A stretch of DNA of 64,000 bases, from NCBI RefSeq assembly GCF_048820895.1, contig NZ_JBMERQ010000002.1, positions 744,001 to 808,000 of the forward strand. The letters run 5' to 3'. The position numbers and the translations under genes were made by a program. The notes below the pieces were generated by a model, which did not search any database, was not told the DNA's origin, and saw only the letters and a program-made list of their open reading frames with translations. Position 1 is the first letter of the stretch. Every line of letters begins with the position of its first letter. This document shows positions 31,754-40,254 of the stretch, piece after piece. This DNA is from Cribrihabitans_A neustonicus. Its GTDB lineage: Bacteria; Pseudomonadota; Alphaproteobacteria; Rhodobacterales; Rhodobacteraceae.

Positions 31754-32419
31754 ATGGATGCAATCAGGGTCAAAATCTGCGGCTTGCGCACGCAGGCGGA
31801 TGTCGCGGCCGCCGCCGCGGCCGGAGCCGCCTATGCGGGGTTTGTCTTTTTCCCGAAATCCCCGCGCCATCTGGAGATCGCCGAGGCCGCGGCTCTGGCC
31901 TCCGAGGCGCCCGCGGGGCTGTGCAAGGTGGCGCTGACGGTCAATGCCAGCGACGCCGAACTGGACGCGGTCACCGCCGCGGTGCCGCTCGACATGCTGC
32001 AGCTTCACGGCAAGGAAAGCCCCGAACGGGTGGCCGAAGTGCGCGCCCGTTACGGGCTGCCGGTGATGAAGGCAGTGGGGATCGCGGATGCGGACGACCT
32101 GCAGCAGATCGCGGCTTACGAGGCCGTGGCCGACCAGCTGCTGATCGATGCCAAGCCCCCCAAGGGTGCGGCGCTGCCCGGCGGCAACGGGCTCGCCTTC
32201 GACTGGCGGCTGCTGGCCGGGCGCAAATACTGGCAGAAACCCTGGATGCTGGCGGGCGGGCTCACCCCGGACAATGTGGCTGAGGCGGTGCGGATGACCG
32301 GCGCGCGGCAGGTCGATGTTTCGTCGGGGGTGGAAAGCGCGCCGGGGCAGAAGGACGCAGGCCTCATTGAAGCCTTCGTGAAATCGGCGCAAGGGCCTGC
32401 TCCGGTAATCTCCGTTTAG
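31754..32419 (+). CDS. trpF: Phosphoribosylanthranilate isomerase
   Basis: A 221-residue TIM barrel with the TrpF landmarks: VKICGLRTQADV at the N-terminus (catalytic cysteine), FVFFPKSPRH, LQLHGKESP, LLIDAKPPKGAALPGGNG and the C-terminal MLAGGLTPDNV and VDVSSGVESAPG. It isomerises phosphoribosylanthranilate in tryptophan synthesis. It is stand-alone rather than fused to trpC, and trpB follows after 105 bases. Confidence 0.95.
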   Translation: MDAIRVKICGLRTQADVAAAAAAGAAYAGFVFFPKSPRHLEIAEAAALASEAPAGLCKVALTVNASDAELDAVTAAVPLDMLQLHGKESPERVAEVRARYGLPVMKAVGIADADDLQQIAAYEAVADQLLIDAKPPKGAALPGGNGLAFDWRLLAGRKYWQKPWMLAGGLTPDNVAEAVRMTGARQVDVSSGVESAPGQKDAGLIEAFVKSAQGPAPVISV

Positions 32420-32524
32420 CCGCGCCGCGGCGGGGGCTGCCCGCCAGGACATCCCGCAATGCCTCGCTTGCCCTTGCCGCCCTTGCGCACTAGGACAGGA
32501 GGGAGCGACAGAAGGGCAAGAACC

Positions 32525-33784
32525 ATGGCCGACGATCTTTTCAACAGCTTCATGAACGGGCCGGACGAGAATGGCCGTTTCGGCATCTTTGGCGGACGTT
32601 TCGTCTCCGAAACGCTGATGCCGCTGATCCTGAGCCTGGAAGAGGAATACAACCGCGCCAAGGACGATCCGTCCTTCTGGGCCGAGATGGATGACCTCTG
32701 GAAGCATTATGTCGGCCGTCCCAGCCCGCTCTACTACGCCGAGCGGCTGACGGAGCATTTGGGCGGTGCCAAGATCTACTTGAAGCGCGACGAGCTCAAT
32801 CACACCGGCGCGCACAAGGTGAACAACGTGCTGGGTCAGATCCTGCTGGCGCGGCGCATGGGCAAGACCCGCATCATCGCGGAGACCGGCGCGGGTCAGC
32901 ACGGCGTGGCCACCGCCACCGTCTGCGCCAAGTTCGGCTTGAAATGCGTGGTCTACATGGGCGCGCATGACGTGCGCCGCCAGGCGCCGAACGTGTTCCG
33001 CATGCGGCTTCTGGGCGCCGAGGTGATCCCGGTGACCTCTGGCCGCGGCACGCTGAAGGATGCGATGAACGATGCGCTGCGCGACTGGGTGACCAACGTG
33101 CGCGACACGTTCTACTGCATCGGCACGGTGGCGGGCCCGCATCCCTACCCGGCGATGGTGCGCGACTTCCAGTCGGTGATCGGCAAGGAGGTACGCTGGC
33201 AGCTGGCGGAGCAGGAGGGCGAAGGCCGCCTGCCCGACACGGTGATCGCGGCGATCGGCGGCGGCTCCAACGCGATGGGGCTGTTCTACCCCTTCCTCGA
33301 CGACAAGTCGGTGAATATCATCGGGGTCGAGGCCGGCGGCAAGGGGGTGGACGAGAAGATGCAGCACTGTGCGTCGCTCACCGGCGGCCGTCCGGGCGTG
33401 CTGCATGGCAACCGCACCTATCTGTTGCAGGACGAAGACGGGCAGATCCTCGAGGGCTTCTCGATTTCCGCCGGGCTCGACTATCCGGGCATCGGGCCGG
33501 AGCATTCCTGGCTGCATGAGACCGGCCGCGCAAAGTATGTCTCGATCACCGACAAGGAGGCACTGGAAGCGTTCCAGCTCTCCTGCGCGATGGAAGGCAT
33601 CATCCCGGCGTTGGAGCCCTCTCATGCGCTGGCGCACGTGATGAAGATCGCGCCGGAGCTGCCGAAGGACCATATCATCGTGATGAACATGTGCGGCCGC
33701 GGCGACAAGGACGTCTACACAGTGGCAAAGCACCTCGGCTTTGACATGTCCGATACCGAGGAAGGGCGCACCTTCGAGGACTGA
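32525..33784 (+). CDS. trpB: Tryptophan synthase beta chain
   Basis: The ATG at 32525 (MADDLFNSFMNGPDENGRFG) gives 419 residues. The PLP lysine is K98 in ELNHTGAHKVNN, followed by ETGAGQHGVATAT and the phosphate-binding loop GGGSNAMG. TrpB joins indole and serine to make tryptophan, with indole channelled from TrpA. The trpA gene is not adjacent: DUF2237, ychF and a PagL-like gene separate them by about 2.7 kb. That matches other Rhodobacteraceae I recall. Confidence 0.96.
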   Translation: MADDLFNSFMNGPDENGRFGIFGGRFVSETLMPLILSLEEEYNRAKDDPSFWAEMDDLWKHYVGRPSPLYYAERLTEHLGGAKIYLKRDELNHTGAHKVNNVLGQILLARRMGKTRIIAETGAGQHGVATATVCAKFGLKCVVYMGAHDVRRQAPNVFRMRLLGAEVIPVTSGRGTLKDAMNDALRDWVTNVRDTFYCIGTVAGPHPYPAMVRDFQSVIGKEVRWQLAEQEGEGRLPDTVIAAIGGGSNAMGLFYPFLDDKSVNIIGVEAGGKGVDEKMQHCASLTGGRPGVLHGNRTYLLQDEDGQILEGFSISAGLDYPGIGPEHSWLHETGRAKYVSITDKEALEAFQLSCAMEGIIPALEPSHALAHVMKIAPELPKDHIIVMNMCGRGDKDVYTVAKHLGFDMSDTEEGRTFED

Positions 33785-33847
33785 GCGGGGGCGGGCGGCC
33801 GGGTTGCAAGAGCCTGTGACCCGGCACTGAGTGCGTGAAGCCGCGCG

Positions 33848-33905
33848 TCGCCGCCGCGAGGGGGAGCGCCGGCGATGCGCGGCGGCCTTCGGCCTTGTTC
33901 CGCGC
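33848..33905 (+). repeat. Dispersed intergenic repeat, copy B (shorter)
   Basis: The last 31 bases (33875-33905) are identical to copies A and C (ATGCGCGGCGGCCTTCGGCC then TTGTTCCGCGC); the preceding 27 bases are diverged but alignable. It lies 63 bases past the trpB stop in a 233-base gap that holds no other feature. Confidence 0.85.
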
Positions 33906-34017
33906 TTGGGGGCAAATCGCGGATCTCGCTGGCGGCAGCCAAGGTTGCTTCCGGCTGCGGAGCCCGTGTCGCGATCTAAAGAATGTGGAGCGGGGCGATA
34001 ACTGCCCGCAGCCGGTC

Positions 34018-34398
34018 TCAGGCCGGATTGGCCATAGCGTAACTGCGCAGCACCGAAAGCGGCACAACCTCCAGGGCCCGTGCGTGGGTGGCCTCCAGAT
34101 GCACCCGCGGCGCGCAGCCTTCGTCCGCGGCCTGCAGGAAGCGCGCGGCGCAGAGGCACCAGCGGTCGCCCGGTTTCAGCCCGGCAAAGCCGAGGTCGGG
34201 GCGCGGGGTGGAAAGGTCGTTGCCGACATATTTGGAGAAGGCCAGGAATTCCGCCGTCATTACCGCGCAGATGGTGTGGCTGCCCATGTCCTCGGCGCAG
34301 GTGTTGCAATGGCCGTCGCGGAAAAAACCGGTGAGCGGGTCAGCCGAGCAACTGGCCAGCGGTCCGCCGAGGACGTTGATGCTTCTGTCTTTTTCCAT
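34018..34398 (-). CDS. DUF2237 family protein
   Basis: The start at 34398 (MEKDRSINVLGGPLASCS) matches the usual N-terminus; the frame is open to an ATG at 34470 and a longer product cannot be excluded. The 126-residue protein is cysteine-rich: LASCSADPLTGFFRDGHCNTCAEDMGSH, then AVMTAEFLAFSKYVGNDLSTP and GDRWCLCAARFLQA. It ends with VHLEATHARALEVV. This is DUF2237, widespread in bacteria, with no known function. The spaced Cys and His residues suggest metal binding, which is inference. It lies between trpB and ychF, read on the opposite strand to trpB. Confidence 0.85.
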   Translation of the reverse strand: MEKDRSINVLGGPLASCSADPLTGFFRDGHCNTCAEDMGSHTICAVMTAEFLAFSKYVGNDLSTPRPDLGFAGLKPGDRWCLCAARFLQAADEGCAPRVHLEATHARALEVVPLSVLRSYAMANPA

Positions 34399-34599
34399 CG
34401 CGAAGCTGCCTGTTTCTGGGTCCCTGTGCAATGGCCGCACCCAGCGGCCGCCCCTGTGATAGTAGCGCATGCGGCGAATCTGTCGCGGGGAATTTCTGAC
34501 GCAGGGCAGCGGGGCCGGCGAACAGAGGCAGGGATATCAGACGCAAGCCGCCCGCCGGGGCGGGCCGGCGGGCGGTGATTCATGGCAGATAGCGCTGGC

Positions 34600-35697
34600 T
34601 CAGGTGTTGAAAAGGAAGTGCAGCACGTCGCCGTCCTTCACCACGTAGCTCTTGCCCTCGGCGCGCATCTTGCCGGCTTCCTTGGCGCCCTGCTCACCGT
34701 TGCAGGCGATGAAATCGTCATAGGCGATGGTCTCAGCCCGGATGAAGCCCTTCTCGAAGTCGCCGTGGATGACGCCGGCCGCCTGCGGTGCGGCGGTGCC
34801 GGTGCGGATGGTCCAAGCGCGGGCCTCTTTCGGTCCGACGGTGAAATATGTCTCCAGGTGCAGCAACTCGTAGCCCGCGCGGATCAGGCGGTCGAGACCG
34901 GCTTCGCTGAGGCCCATCTCCTCGAGGAACATCTGCGCTTCTTCGGCGTCGAGCTGGCTGATCTCTTCCTCGATCTGGGCGGAGATAATCACGTGGGAGT
35001 TGCCCTCGGCGGCGGCCATTTCCGCGACCTTGGCGGAATGTTCGTTGCCCTCGACCGATTCCGCTTCGCCAACGTTGCAGACGTAAAGCACCGGCTTGGT
35101 GGTCAGGAGCTGCAGCATCTTCCAGGCCTTGGCGTCCTCGGCGCCGACCTCGACGAGGCGGGCGGGCTTGCCGTCTTCCAGCATCGCCTGCGCGGCGGCG
35201 AGGAGGCGGTCCTGCTGCTGAGCTTCCTTGTCGTTGCCCTTGAGCTTGCGCACGAGGTTGGCGCGGCGCTTCTCGATGCTTTCGAGGTCGGCGAGCATCA
35301 GCTCGGTCTCGATCACCTCGGCGTCGGCGACCGGGTCAACCCGGCCCTCCACATGGGTCACGTCCCCATCCTCGAAGCAGCGGAGCACATGGGCGATAGC
35401 GTCCACTTCGCGGATGTTGGCGAGGAACTGGTTGCCAAGGCCTTCACCCTTGGAAGCGCCCTTCACCAGCCCCGCGATGTCAACGAAGGTCATCCGGGTC
35501 GGGATGATCTGCTTGGACTTGGCGATCTCCGCCAGCTTGTACAGACGCGCATCCGGCACCGCGACCTCGCCCACGTTCGGCTCGATCGTGCAGAACGGAA
35601 AATTGGCCGCCTGCGCCGAGGCGGTCTTGGTCAGCGCGTTGAACAGTGTCGACTTACCCACGTTGGGCAGGCCGACGATTCCCATTTTAAAGCCCAT
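34600..35697 (-). CDS. ychF: Redox-regulated ATPase YchF
   Basis: The ATG at 35697 (MGFKMGIVGLPNVGKSTLFN) follows AGGAGG and gives 365 residues, the family length. The OBG-type P-loop is GLPNVGKST, with switch region DIAGLVKGASKGEGLGNQFL and the non-canonical NVGE replacing the G4 motif NKxD, which explains ATP preference. A C-terminal TGS domain (ETYFTVGPKEARAWTIRTGT) completes it. YchF binds the ribosome and dampens the oxidative stress response. The open frame continues far upstream, but that part is antisense to a neighbour. Confidence 0.95.
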   Translation of the reverse strand: MGFKMGIVGLPNVGKSTLFNALTKTASAQAANFPFCTIEPNVGEVAVPDARLYKLAEIAKSKQIIPTRMTFVDIAGLVKGASKGEGLGNQFLANIREVDAIAHVLRCFEDGDVTHVEGRVDPVADAEVIETELMLADLESIEKRRANLVRKLKGNDKEAQQQDRLLAAAQAMLEDGKPARLVEVGAEDAKAWKMLQLLTTKPVLYVCNVGEAESVEGNEHSAKVAEMAAAEGNSHVIISAQIEEEISQLDAEEAQMFLEEMGLSEAGLDRLIRAGYELLHLETYFTVGPKEARAWTIRTGTAAPQAAGVIHGDFEKGFIRAETIAYDDFIACNGEQGAKEAGKMRAEGKSYVVKDGDVLHFLFNT

Positions 35698-35910
35698 TCC
35701 GGCCTCCTGATGCCACTTGGGAGCTGCTTCTAGGCAGCATTGGCGCATGGTGCAAGGCGGCTGTGGGGGGGGCGGGAGCGAAGCGCGGGGAGCGGATCTA
35801 ATCGCCTTGCTGCACCGCCGCCGTAACGGGGAATTTGGCAGGCGTGTCTTGGAAACGCGGAAATTTGGAATAAGTGCAAGTAAAAGAGAGAGTTTTGCGA
35901 GGGACGCCGA

Positions 35911-36408
35911 ATGAAACGCACTGCTGTAGCGGCAGCGGTCCTGACTGCCGCATTTGCCGCGCCCGCCGCGGCGCAGGAAGTCATCCTGGGCCTGGGCTAT
36001 TCCGATTTTTCCCGCGCGGGTGCCGAGGATGGCGCCCTGGCGAGTGTGGAGTACATGCACCGGCCGTTCTATGAGGGGCGGGTGCTGTCGGCGCGGGTGG
36101 GGGCCGCCTTTGACGTGCAGGACAGCGGCGATGTGTTCTTCGGGGCTGGGGTGAGCGGCGTCTGGGACCTGCGCCGGGACTGGTTTGTCGAGGCCAGCGT
36201 GATGCCGGGCGTTTATTCCGAAAGCGTCGATCTGAATGATCTCGGCTCTACCTTCGAGATCCGCAGCCAGCTGGCGGTGGGCAAGCGGTTCCTGAACGGG
36301 CGGGCACTGTCGCTGGCGCTGTCGCACAAATCCAACGCCTCCACCGCAAACGACAATCCTGGCGTCGATACGGTGACCCTGCGTTATCATATTCCGCTCG
36401 ACGGCTGA
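35911..36408 (+). CDS. PagL-like lipid A 3-O-deacylase (acyloxyacyl hydrolase family)
   Basis: A 165-residue protein with a signal peptide (MKRTAVAAAVLTAAFAAPAA then AQE) and a small outer-membrane beta-barrel pattern of alternating residues. The putative catalytic pair is H139 and S141 in SHKSNAST, followed by NPGVDT, matching the HxSNA active-site block of PagL-type deacylases. Such enzymes remove the 3-O-linked acyl chain of lipid A in the outer membrane. It is divergent from ychF and 86 bases ahead of trpA, with no obvious functional link to either. Confidence 0.8.
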   Translation: MKRTAVAAAVLTAAFAAPAAAQEVILGLGYSDFSRAGAEDGALASVEYMHRPFYEGRVLSARVGAAFDVQDSGDVFFGAGVSGVWDLRRDWFVEASVMPGVYSESVDLNDLGSTFEIRSQLAVGKRFLNGRALSLALSHKSNASTANDNPGVDTVTLRYHIPLDG

Positions 36409-36494
36409 GGCGCGGGGCCACGGCGGGCGGGGCGGGATTGATTCCCTGTCCAACATGCGGCACATCTGAGCGGAAACTTCGAAAAGGTCCGGAC

Positions 36495-37286
36495 ATGACC
36501 CGCATTGACGCCAAATTCGCCGAACTGAACGCCGCCGGCCGGAAAGCCTTTGTCACCTATGTGATGGCGGGCGATCCCGATTTCGACAGCTCGCTGGAGG
36601 TGGTGAAGGGGCTGCCCGGCGCCGGCGTGGACATCATCGAGCTGGGCCTGCCCTTCACCGACCCGATGGCGGATGGGCCGACCATCCAGCTGGCGGGGCA
36701 GCGGGCGCTGGATGCCGGCATGACGCTGGAGCGGACGCTGGAGCTGGCGCGCAAGTTCCGCGAGGGCGACGACAGCACGCCGATCGTGCTGATGGGGTAC
36801 TACAACCCGATCTACAACCGCGGCGTCGACAAGTTCCTCGATGACGCGAAGGCCGCAGGCATCGACGGGCTGATCGTCGTCGACCTGCCGCCGGAGGAGG
36901 ATGCCGAGCTGTGCATCCCGGCGCAGAAGGCGGGGCTGAACTTCATCCGGCTGGCGACGCCGACCACCGACGACAAGCGCCTGCCCAAGGTGCTGCAGAA
37001 CACCTCGGGCTTTGTCTACTATGTCTCGATCACCGGCATCACCGGTGCCGCGGAAGCCGAGGCCGGCGATGTCGGGCCTGAAGTGGCGCGGATCAAGGCG
37101 GCGACGGATCTGCCGATCATCGTGGGCTTCGGCATCAACACGCCGGAGAAGGCGGAGAAGATCGCCTCGGTCGCGGATGGCGCCGTGGTGGGCAGCGCGA
37201 TCGTGGGCCAGATCGCTCAGGGCAAGTCCACCGAGGAGGTGCTGGCCTTTGTGAAGTCGCTTGCGGATGGGGCGCATCGGGGCTGA
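36495..37286 (+). CDS. trpA: Tryptophan synthase alpha chain
   Basis: The ATG at 36495 (MTRIDAKFAELNAAGRKAFV) follows AAAAGG and gives 263 residues. Catalytic glutamate is in IIELGLPFTDPMADGPTIQ, catalytic aspartate in GLIVVDLPPEE, and the phosphate loop is VGFGINTPEK. It cleaves indole-3-glycerol phosphate to indole for TrpB. The frame is open to 36438, but the conserved start and ribosome-binding site favour 36495. It is physically separate from trpF and trpB. Confidence 0.96.
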   Translation: MTRIDAKFAELNAAGRKAFVTYVMAGDPDFDSSLEVVKGLPGAGVDIIELGLPFTDPMADGPTIQLAGQRALDAGMTLERTLELARKFREGDDSTPIVLMGYYNPIYNRGVDKFLDDAKAAGIDGLIVVDLPPEEDAELCIPAQKAGLNFIRLATPTTDDKRLPKVLQNTSGFVYYVSITGITGAAEAEAGDVGPEVARIKAATDLPIIVGFGINTPEKAEKIASVADGAVVGSAIVGQIAQGKSTEEVLAFVKSLADGAHRG

Positions 37287-37355
37287 CTCGTTTTGACCGC
37301 GGGTTGGCGGGCAGGTCCCCGCCAGCCCGATCATTTTCCTGATAAATTTGTAACT

Positions 37356-37361
37356 TATAAT
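37356..37361 (+). promoter_or_regulatory. Consensus -10 box before unknown membrane protein gene
   Basis: TATAAT occurs 13 bases ahead of the start codon in a short AT-rich stretch. A weak -35 (TTTTCC region, 37334-37339) is about 17 bases upstream. If used, the leader is very short or nearly leaderless. Confidence 0.4.
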
Positions 37362-37374
37362 TCACGGATCCCAC

Positions 37375-38121
37375 ATGTTCAGAATGTATGCTCGCGCCGG
37401 GAGGAGTTTTCTTGGAAATTTCCCTCTGTTTGCGCTCTTCGCCGCAATTCTTGCCGCGGCCGATGTGATCTTTGAGCAATTGGAAATGAGCAACAACGGC
37501 GCCATCGGCGCCAGCCTGGTCCTCTACGCCATGGCAACGCTTTACAGCCACCGTTTGCTGCTGAGTGGAGAAAAGATCCCCATGGGCGCATTGTTCAGAA
37601 AGAGCAAGAATGGCCCGCTCGCGGGGCCGCAGGGACCATTCATGCTGAAGTTGATCGTTTTTTGGCTGCTCGCGGCGGTTGCGTGGGCGCTTTGTTCCTG
37701 GGGAATCTACAACACCCTAGAGGCGCCAGACCGTGGTAAAATCTTTGGTGTAGTGATACTGGGGATCCTTCCCGCTGCGCTTCTTGTCTACGTGGTCTTG
37801 GCTTTGTTGGGGACCGTTCTTCCGGCTGCTGCTGCTTTGCAGGACTCGGGGTTTTCAAACGCTCTGGCCAGGGGACAGCGGACGTTCTGGGTGACTCTGT
37901 TCCGGCTGCTGTCGGGCAACGGACTTTTTAGTCTGGCAGGGTTTGCTGGCATGATGCTCCTGATCTTGAGCATGGGTAATAGTTCGATGATTGTTGTAGA
38001 GGCCGGTCTGGGCTTTCTGGGGGAGCTGGTGGGCTTTTTTGGCATTCATCTGACCGCGGCCGCACTGTGCATGGCATATGAAGACAGCTTGCAGACGTCT
38101 GGAGAACGGGTCCCCGGTTAA
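37375..38121 (+). CDS. Multi-pass membrane protein of unknown function
   Basis: The 248-residue product has about six hydrophobic segments (roughly residues 13-31, 44-58, 90-110, 122-150, 179-199 and 204-229), with no recognised catalytic motif and few charged loops. I do not recognise the family; a DUF of bacterial inner-membrane proteins is likely. Its DNA is clearly less GC-biased at third positions than neighbouring genes (for example many TTT, TTG and GAT codons), which may indicate horizontal acquisition. It is flanked by a consensus -10 box and a strong terminator, so it is a single-gene unit. Confidence 0.7.
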   Translation: MFRMYARAGRSFLGNFPLFALFAAILAAADVIFEQLEMSNNGAIGASLVLYAMATLYSHRLLLSGEKIPMGALFRKSKNGPLAGPQGPFMLKLIVFWLLAAVAWALCSWGIYNTLEAPDRGKIFGVVILGILPAALLVYVVLALLGTVLPAAAALQDSGFSNALARGQRTFWVTLFRLLSGNGLFSLAGFAGMMLLILSMGNSSMIVVEAGLGFLGELVGFFGIHLTAAALCMAYEDSLQTSGERVPG

Positions 38122-38157
38122 TTTCTTGCGGGTGCACTTGTGAGTGCCGCCGCGTCC

Positions 38158-38187
38158 AAAGCCGCACCCAAGGGTGCGGCTTTTTGC
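38158..38187 (+). terminator. Intrinsic terminator after membrane protein gene
   Basis: AAAGCCGCACCC and GGGTGCGGCTTTTT form a 9-base stem with a tiny AA loop and a five-T tract, 37 bases past the stop. Confidence 0.92.
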
Positions 38188-38232
38188 GTTGCGGCGCGCG
38201 GAAACAGCAGCGTTGCGGGGGCTTGCCGGAAT

Positions 38233-38251
38233 TGGTAAGGAAACTTTACCA
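38233..38251. promoter_or_regulatory. Candidate operator before lldD
   Basis: TGGTAA and TTACCA arms are separated by seven bases (GGAAACT), 21 bases ahead of the lldD start. FadR/LldR-type GntR repressors bind similar GGT-ACC palindromes, but those usually have shorter spacers, so the regulator is unassigned. Confidence 0.4.
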
Positions 38252-38272
38252 GATTAAGCGGAGGGGGACCCG

Positions 38273-39439
38273 GTGCCGGTAATCACCAATATCAACGATC
38301 TCAAGCGCATCTACGAACGCCGGGTGCCGCGGATGTTCTACGACTATGCCGAAAGCGGCAGCTGGACCGAGCAGACCTTCCGCGAAAACACCTCGGACTT
38401 CGAGAAGATCCGCCTGCGCCAGCGGGTGGCGGTGGACATGTCCGGGCGCTCCACGGCCAGCCAGATGATCGGCCAGGATGTGGCGATGCCGGTCGCGCTG
38501 GCGCCGGTGGGCCTGACGGGGATGCAGCACGCCGATGGCGAGATCAAGGCGGCGAAGGCTGCGGAAGACTTCGGCGTACCCTTTACGCTTTCCACCATGT
38601 CGATCAACTCGATCGAGGAGGTGGCCAAGGCGACCTCGAAACCCTTCTGGTTCCAGCTTTATACCATGAAGGACGAGGATTATATCCGCCGCCTCATCCA
38701 GCGCGCCAAGGATGCGAAGTGCTCGGCGCTGGTGATCACGCTGGACCTGCAGATCCTCGGCCAGCGCCACAAGGACCTTAAGAACGGCCTCTCCGCCCCG
38801 CCGAAGCTGACACCCAAGACGATTGCCAACCTGATGACGAAATGGGCCTGGGGCATCGAGATGCTGAGCGCCAAGCGGCGCAACTTCGGCAATATCGTAG
38901 GCCATGTGCAGGGAGTCTCTGATACCTCGCAGCTCGGCGTCTGGACGGCGGAGCAGTTCGACCCGTCGCTTGACTGGGGCAAGGTCGCAAAGCTGATGGA
39001 GATGTGGGGCGGCAAGGTGATCCTGAAAGGCATTCTCGACGCCGAGGATGCGCGCATGGCAGCCAAGCTGGGCGCCGACGCCATCGTGGTCTCCAACCAC
39101 GGCGGGCGGCAGCTTGACGGCGCGCTCAGCTCAATCCGGATGCTGCCGGAGATCCTGGACGCGGTGGGCAGCGACGTGGAGGTGCATCTCGACAGCGGCA
39201 TACGCTCCGGCCAGGACGTGCTGAAGGCGCTGGCGCTGGGGGCCAAGGGCACGATGATCGGCCGCGCCTTTGTCTACGGGCTTGGCGCGATGGGGCAGAA
39301 GGGGGTGACAACCGCGCTGGAGGTGATTCGCAAGGAGCTCGACACCACGATGGCGCTCTGCGGCGAACGCTCGGTGGAGGCGCTCGGACGCCATAATCTG
39401 CTGATCCCGGAGGATTTCGGCGGCCGCTGGCAGGCATAA
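38273..39439 (+). CDS. lldD: FMN-dependent L-lactate dehydrogenase family protein
   Basis: A GTG start at 38273 follows GGAGGGGG and gives 388 residues. The alpha-hydroxy-acid oxidase fold is clear: FYDYAESGSWTEQTFREN, APVGLTGMQH, WFQLYTMKD, and the catalytic block VVSNHGGRQLDG with the proton-abstracting histidine and arginine. C-terminal DSGIRSGQDVLKALALGA and GRAFVYGLGAMG bind the FMN phosphate. It oxidises L-lactate (or a related 2-hydroxy acid) to the keto acid, passing electrons to the membrane quinone pool. No permease or GntR gene is adjacent. Confidence 0.88.
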   Translation: MPVITNINDLKRIYERRVPRMFYDYAESGSWTEQTFRENTSDFEKIRLRQRVAVDMSGRSTASQMIGQDVAMPVALAPVGLTGMQHADGEIKAAKAAEDFGVPFTLSTMSINSIEEVAKATSKPFWFQLYTMKDEDYIRRLIQRAKDAKCSALVITLDLQILGQRHKDLKNGLSAPPKLTPKTIANLMTKWAWGIEMLSAKRRNFGNIVGHVQGVSDTSQLGVWTAEQFDPSLDWGKVAKLMEMWGGKVILKGILDAEDARMAAKLGADAIVVSNHGGRQLDGALSSIRMLPEILDAVGSDVEVHLDSGIRSGQDVLKALALGAKGTMIGRAFVYGLGAMGQKGVTTALEVIRKELDTTMALCGERSVEALGRHNLLIPEDFGGRWQA

Positions 39440-39564
39440 GTGCTCAAGCCCGGCGGGGCGGGGGCATTTCCGCTTCCCCTGCCGCGCTTTCCGGTCTATA
39501 GGCACGGCTTCACGCGGGGTGACAGCCTTGGAGGGACCCCGCCCGAACATGATGGAGAATTAAG

Positions 39565-40194
39565 ATGGCAAAAGAGATTCCTGATCTCGTAGCCCAGGAA
39601 CGTGCGGGGACGGGCAAGGGCGCCGCTCGCGCAGCACGCCGCGCAGGCATGGTTCCGGGTGTGGTGTACGGTGGCGACGCAGAGCCGCAGGCAATCCAGA
39701 TCCCGTTCAACGAGCTGCTGAAAAAGCTGAAGGCCGGCCAGTTCAAGTCCACCCTGTGGAACCTGAAGGTCGAAGGCCAGGACGACGTGCGCGTGATCTG
39801 CCGCGACGTGCAGCGTGACGTGGTGAAGGACCTGCCGACCCATTTCGACCTGATGCGCCTGCGCCGCACCTCGAAGATCAACCTGTTCATCCCGGTTGAG
39901 TTCATCAACGAGGAAGCCGCGCCCGGCATCAAGAAGGGCGGCGTGCTGACCGTTGTGCGCCCCGAAGTGGAACTGGTTGTGACCGCGGGCGACATCCCTG
40001 AGAAGATCACCGTGGACCTGACCGGCCTGAATATCGGCGACGTGGTGACCATCTCTGCCATTGAGCTGCCGGGCGGCGCCAAGCCGACCATCGACCGCGA
40101 CTTCGTGATCGCCAACATCTCCGCGCCGTCGGGCCTGAAGGCTTCTGACGACGAAGGCGAGGAAGAAGGCGAAGAAGGCGAAGCCGAAGCATAA
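39565..40194 (+). CDS. rplY: 50S ribosomal protein L25/general stress protein Ctc
   Basis: The 209-residue product has an N-terminal L25 domain (RAGTGKGAARAARRAGMVPGVVYGGD) that binds 5S rRNA and a C-terminal TL5/Ctc beta domain (VPVEF-type IPVEFINEEAAPGIKKGG), ending in an acidic Glu-rich tail. This two-domain CTC form is standard in alphaproteobacteria, longer than the 94-residue E. coli L25. Gene order rplY-pth is widely conserved and is kept here, although a 425-base gap with a repeat intervenes. Confidence 0.95.
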   Translation: MAKEIPDLVAQERAGTGKGAARAARRAGMVPGVVYGGDAEPQAIQIPFNELLKKLKAGQFKSTLWNLKVEGQDDVRVICRDVQRDVVKDLPTHFDLMRLRRTSKINLFIPVEFINEEAAPGIKKGGVLTVVRPEVELVVTAGDIPEKITVDLTGLNIGDVVTISAIELPGGAKPTIDRDFVIANISAPSGLKASDDEGEEEGEEGEAEA

Positions 40195-40220
40195 GACATC
40201 CGCCTTCGGGCCGGATGCAG

Positions 40221-40254
40221 GCGGGGTCCCTCGGGGCCCCGCTTTTCTGTTTTT
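40221..40254 (+). terminator. Intrinsic terminator after rplY
   Basis: GCGGGGTCCC and GGGGCCCCGC pair around a short loop, with one wobble, followed by TTTTCTGTTTTT, 26 bases past the stop. Confidence 0.85.

Noticed and set aside
31508..34309. A 933-codon minus-strand open frame over lapA, trpF and trpB
   Set aside because: Shadow of trpF/trpB; biased His/Gly/Arg composition and no domain.
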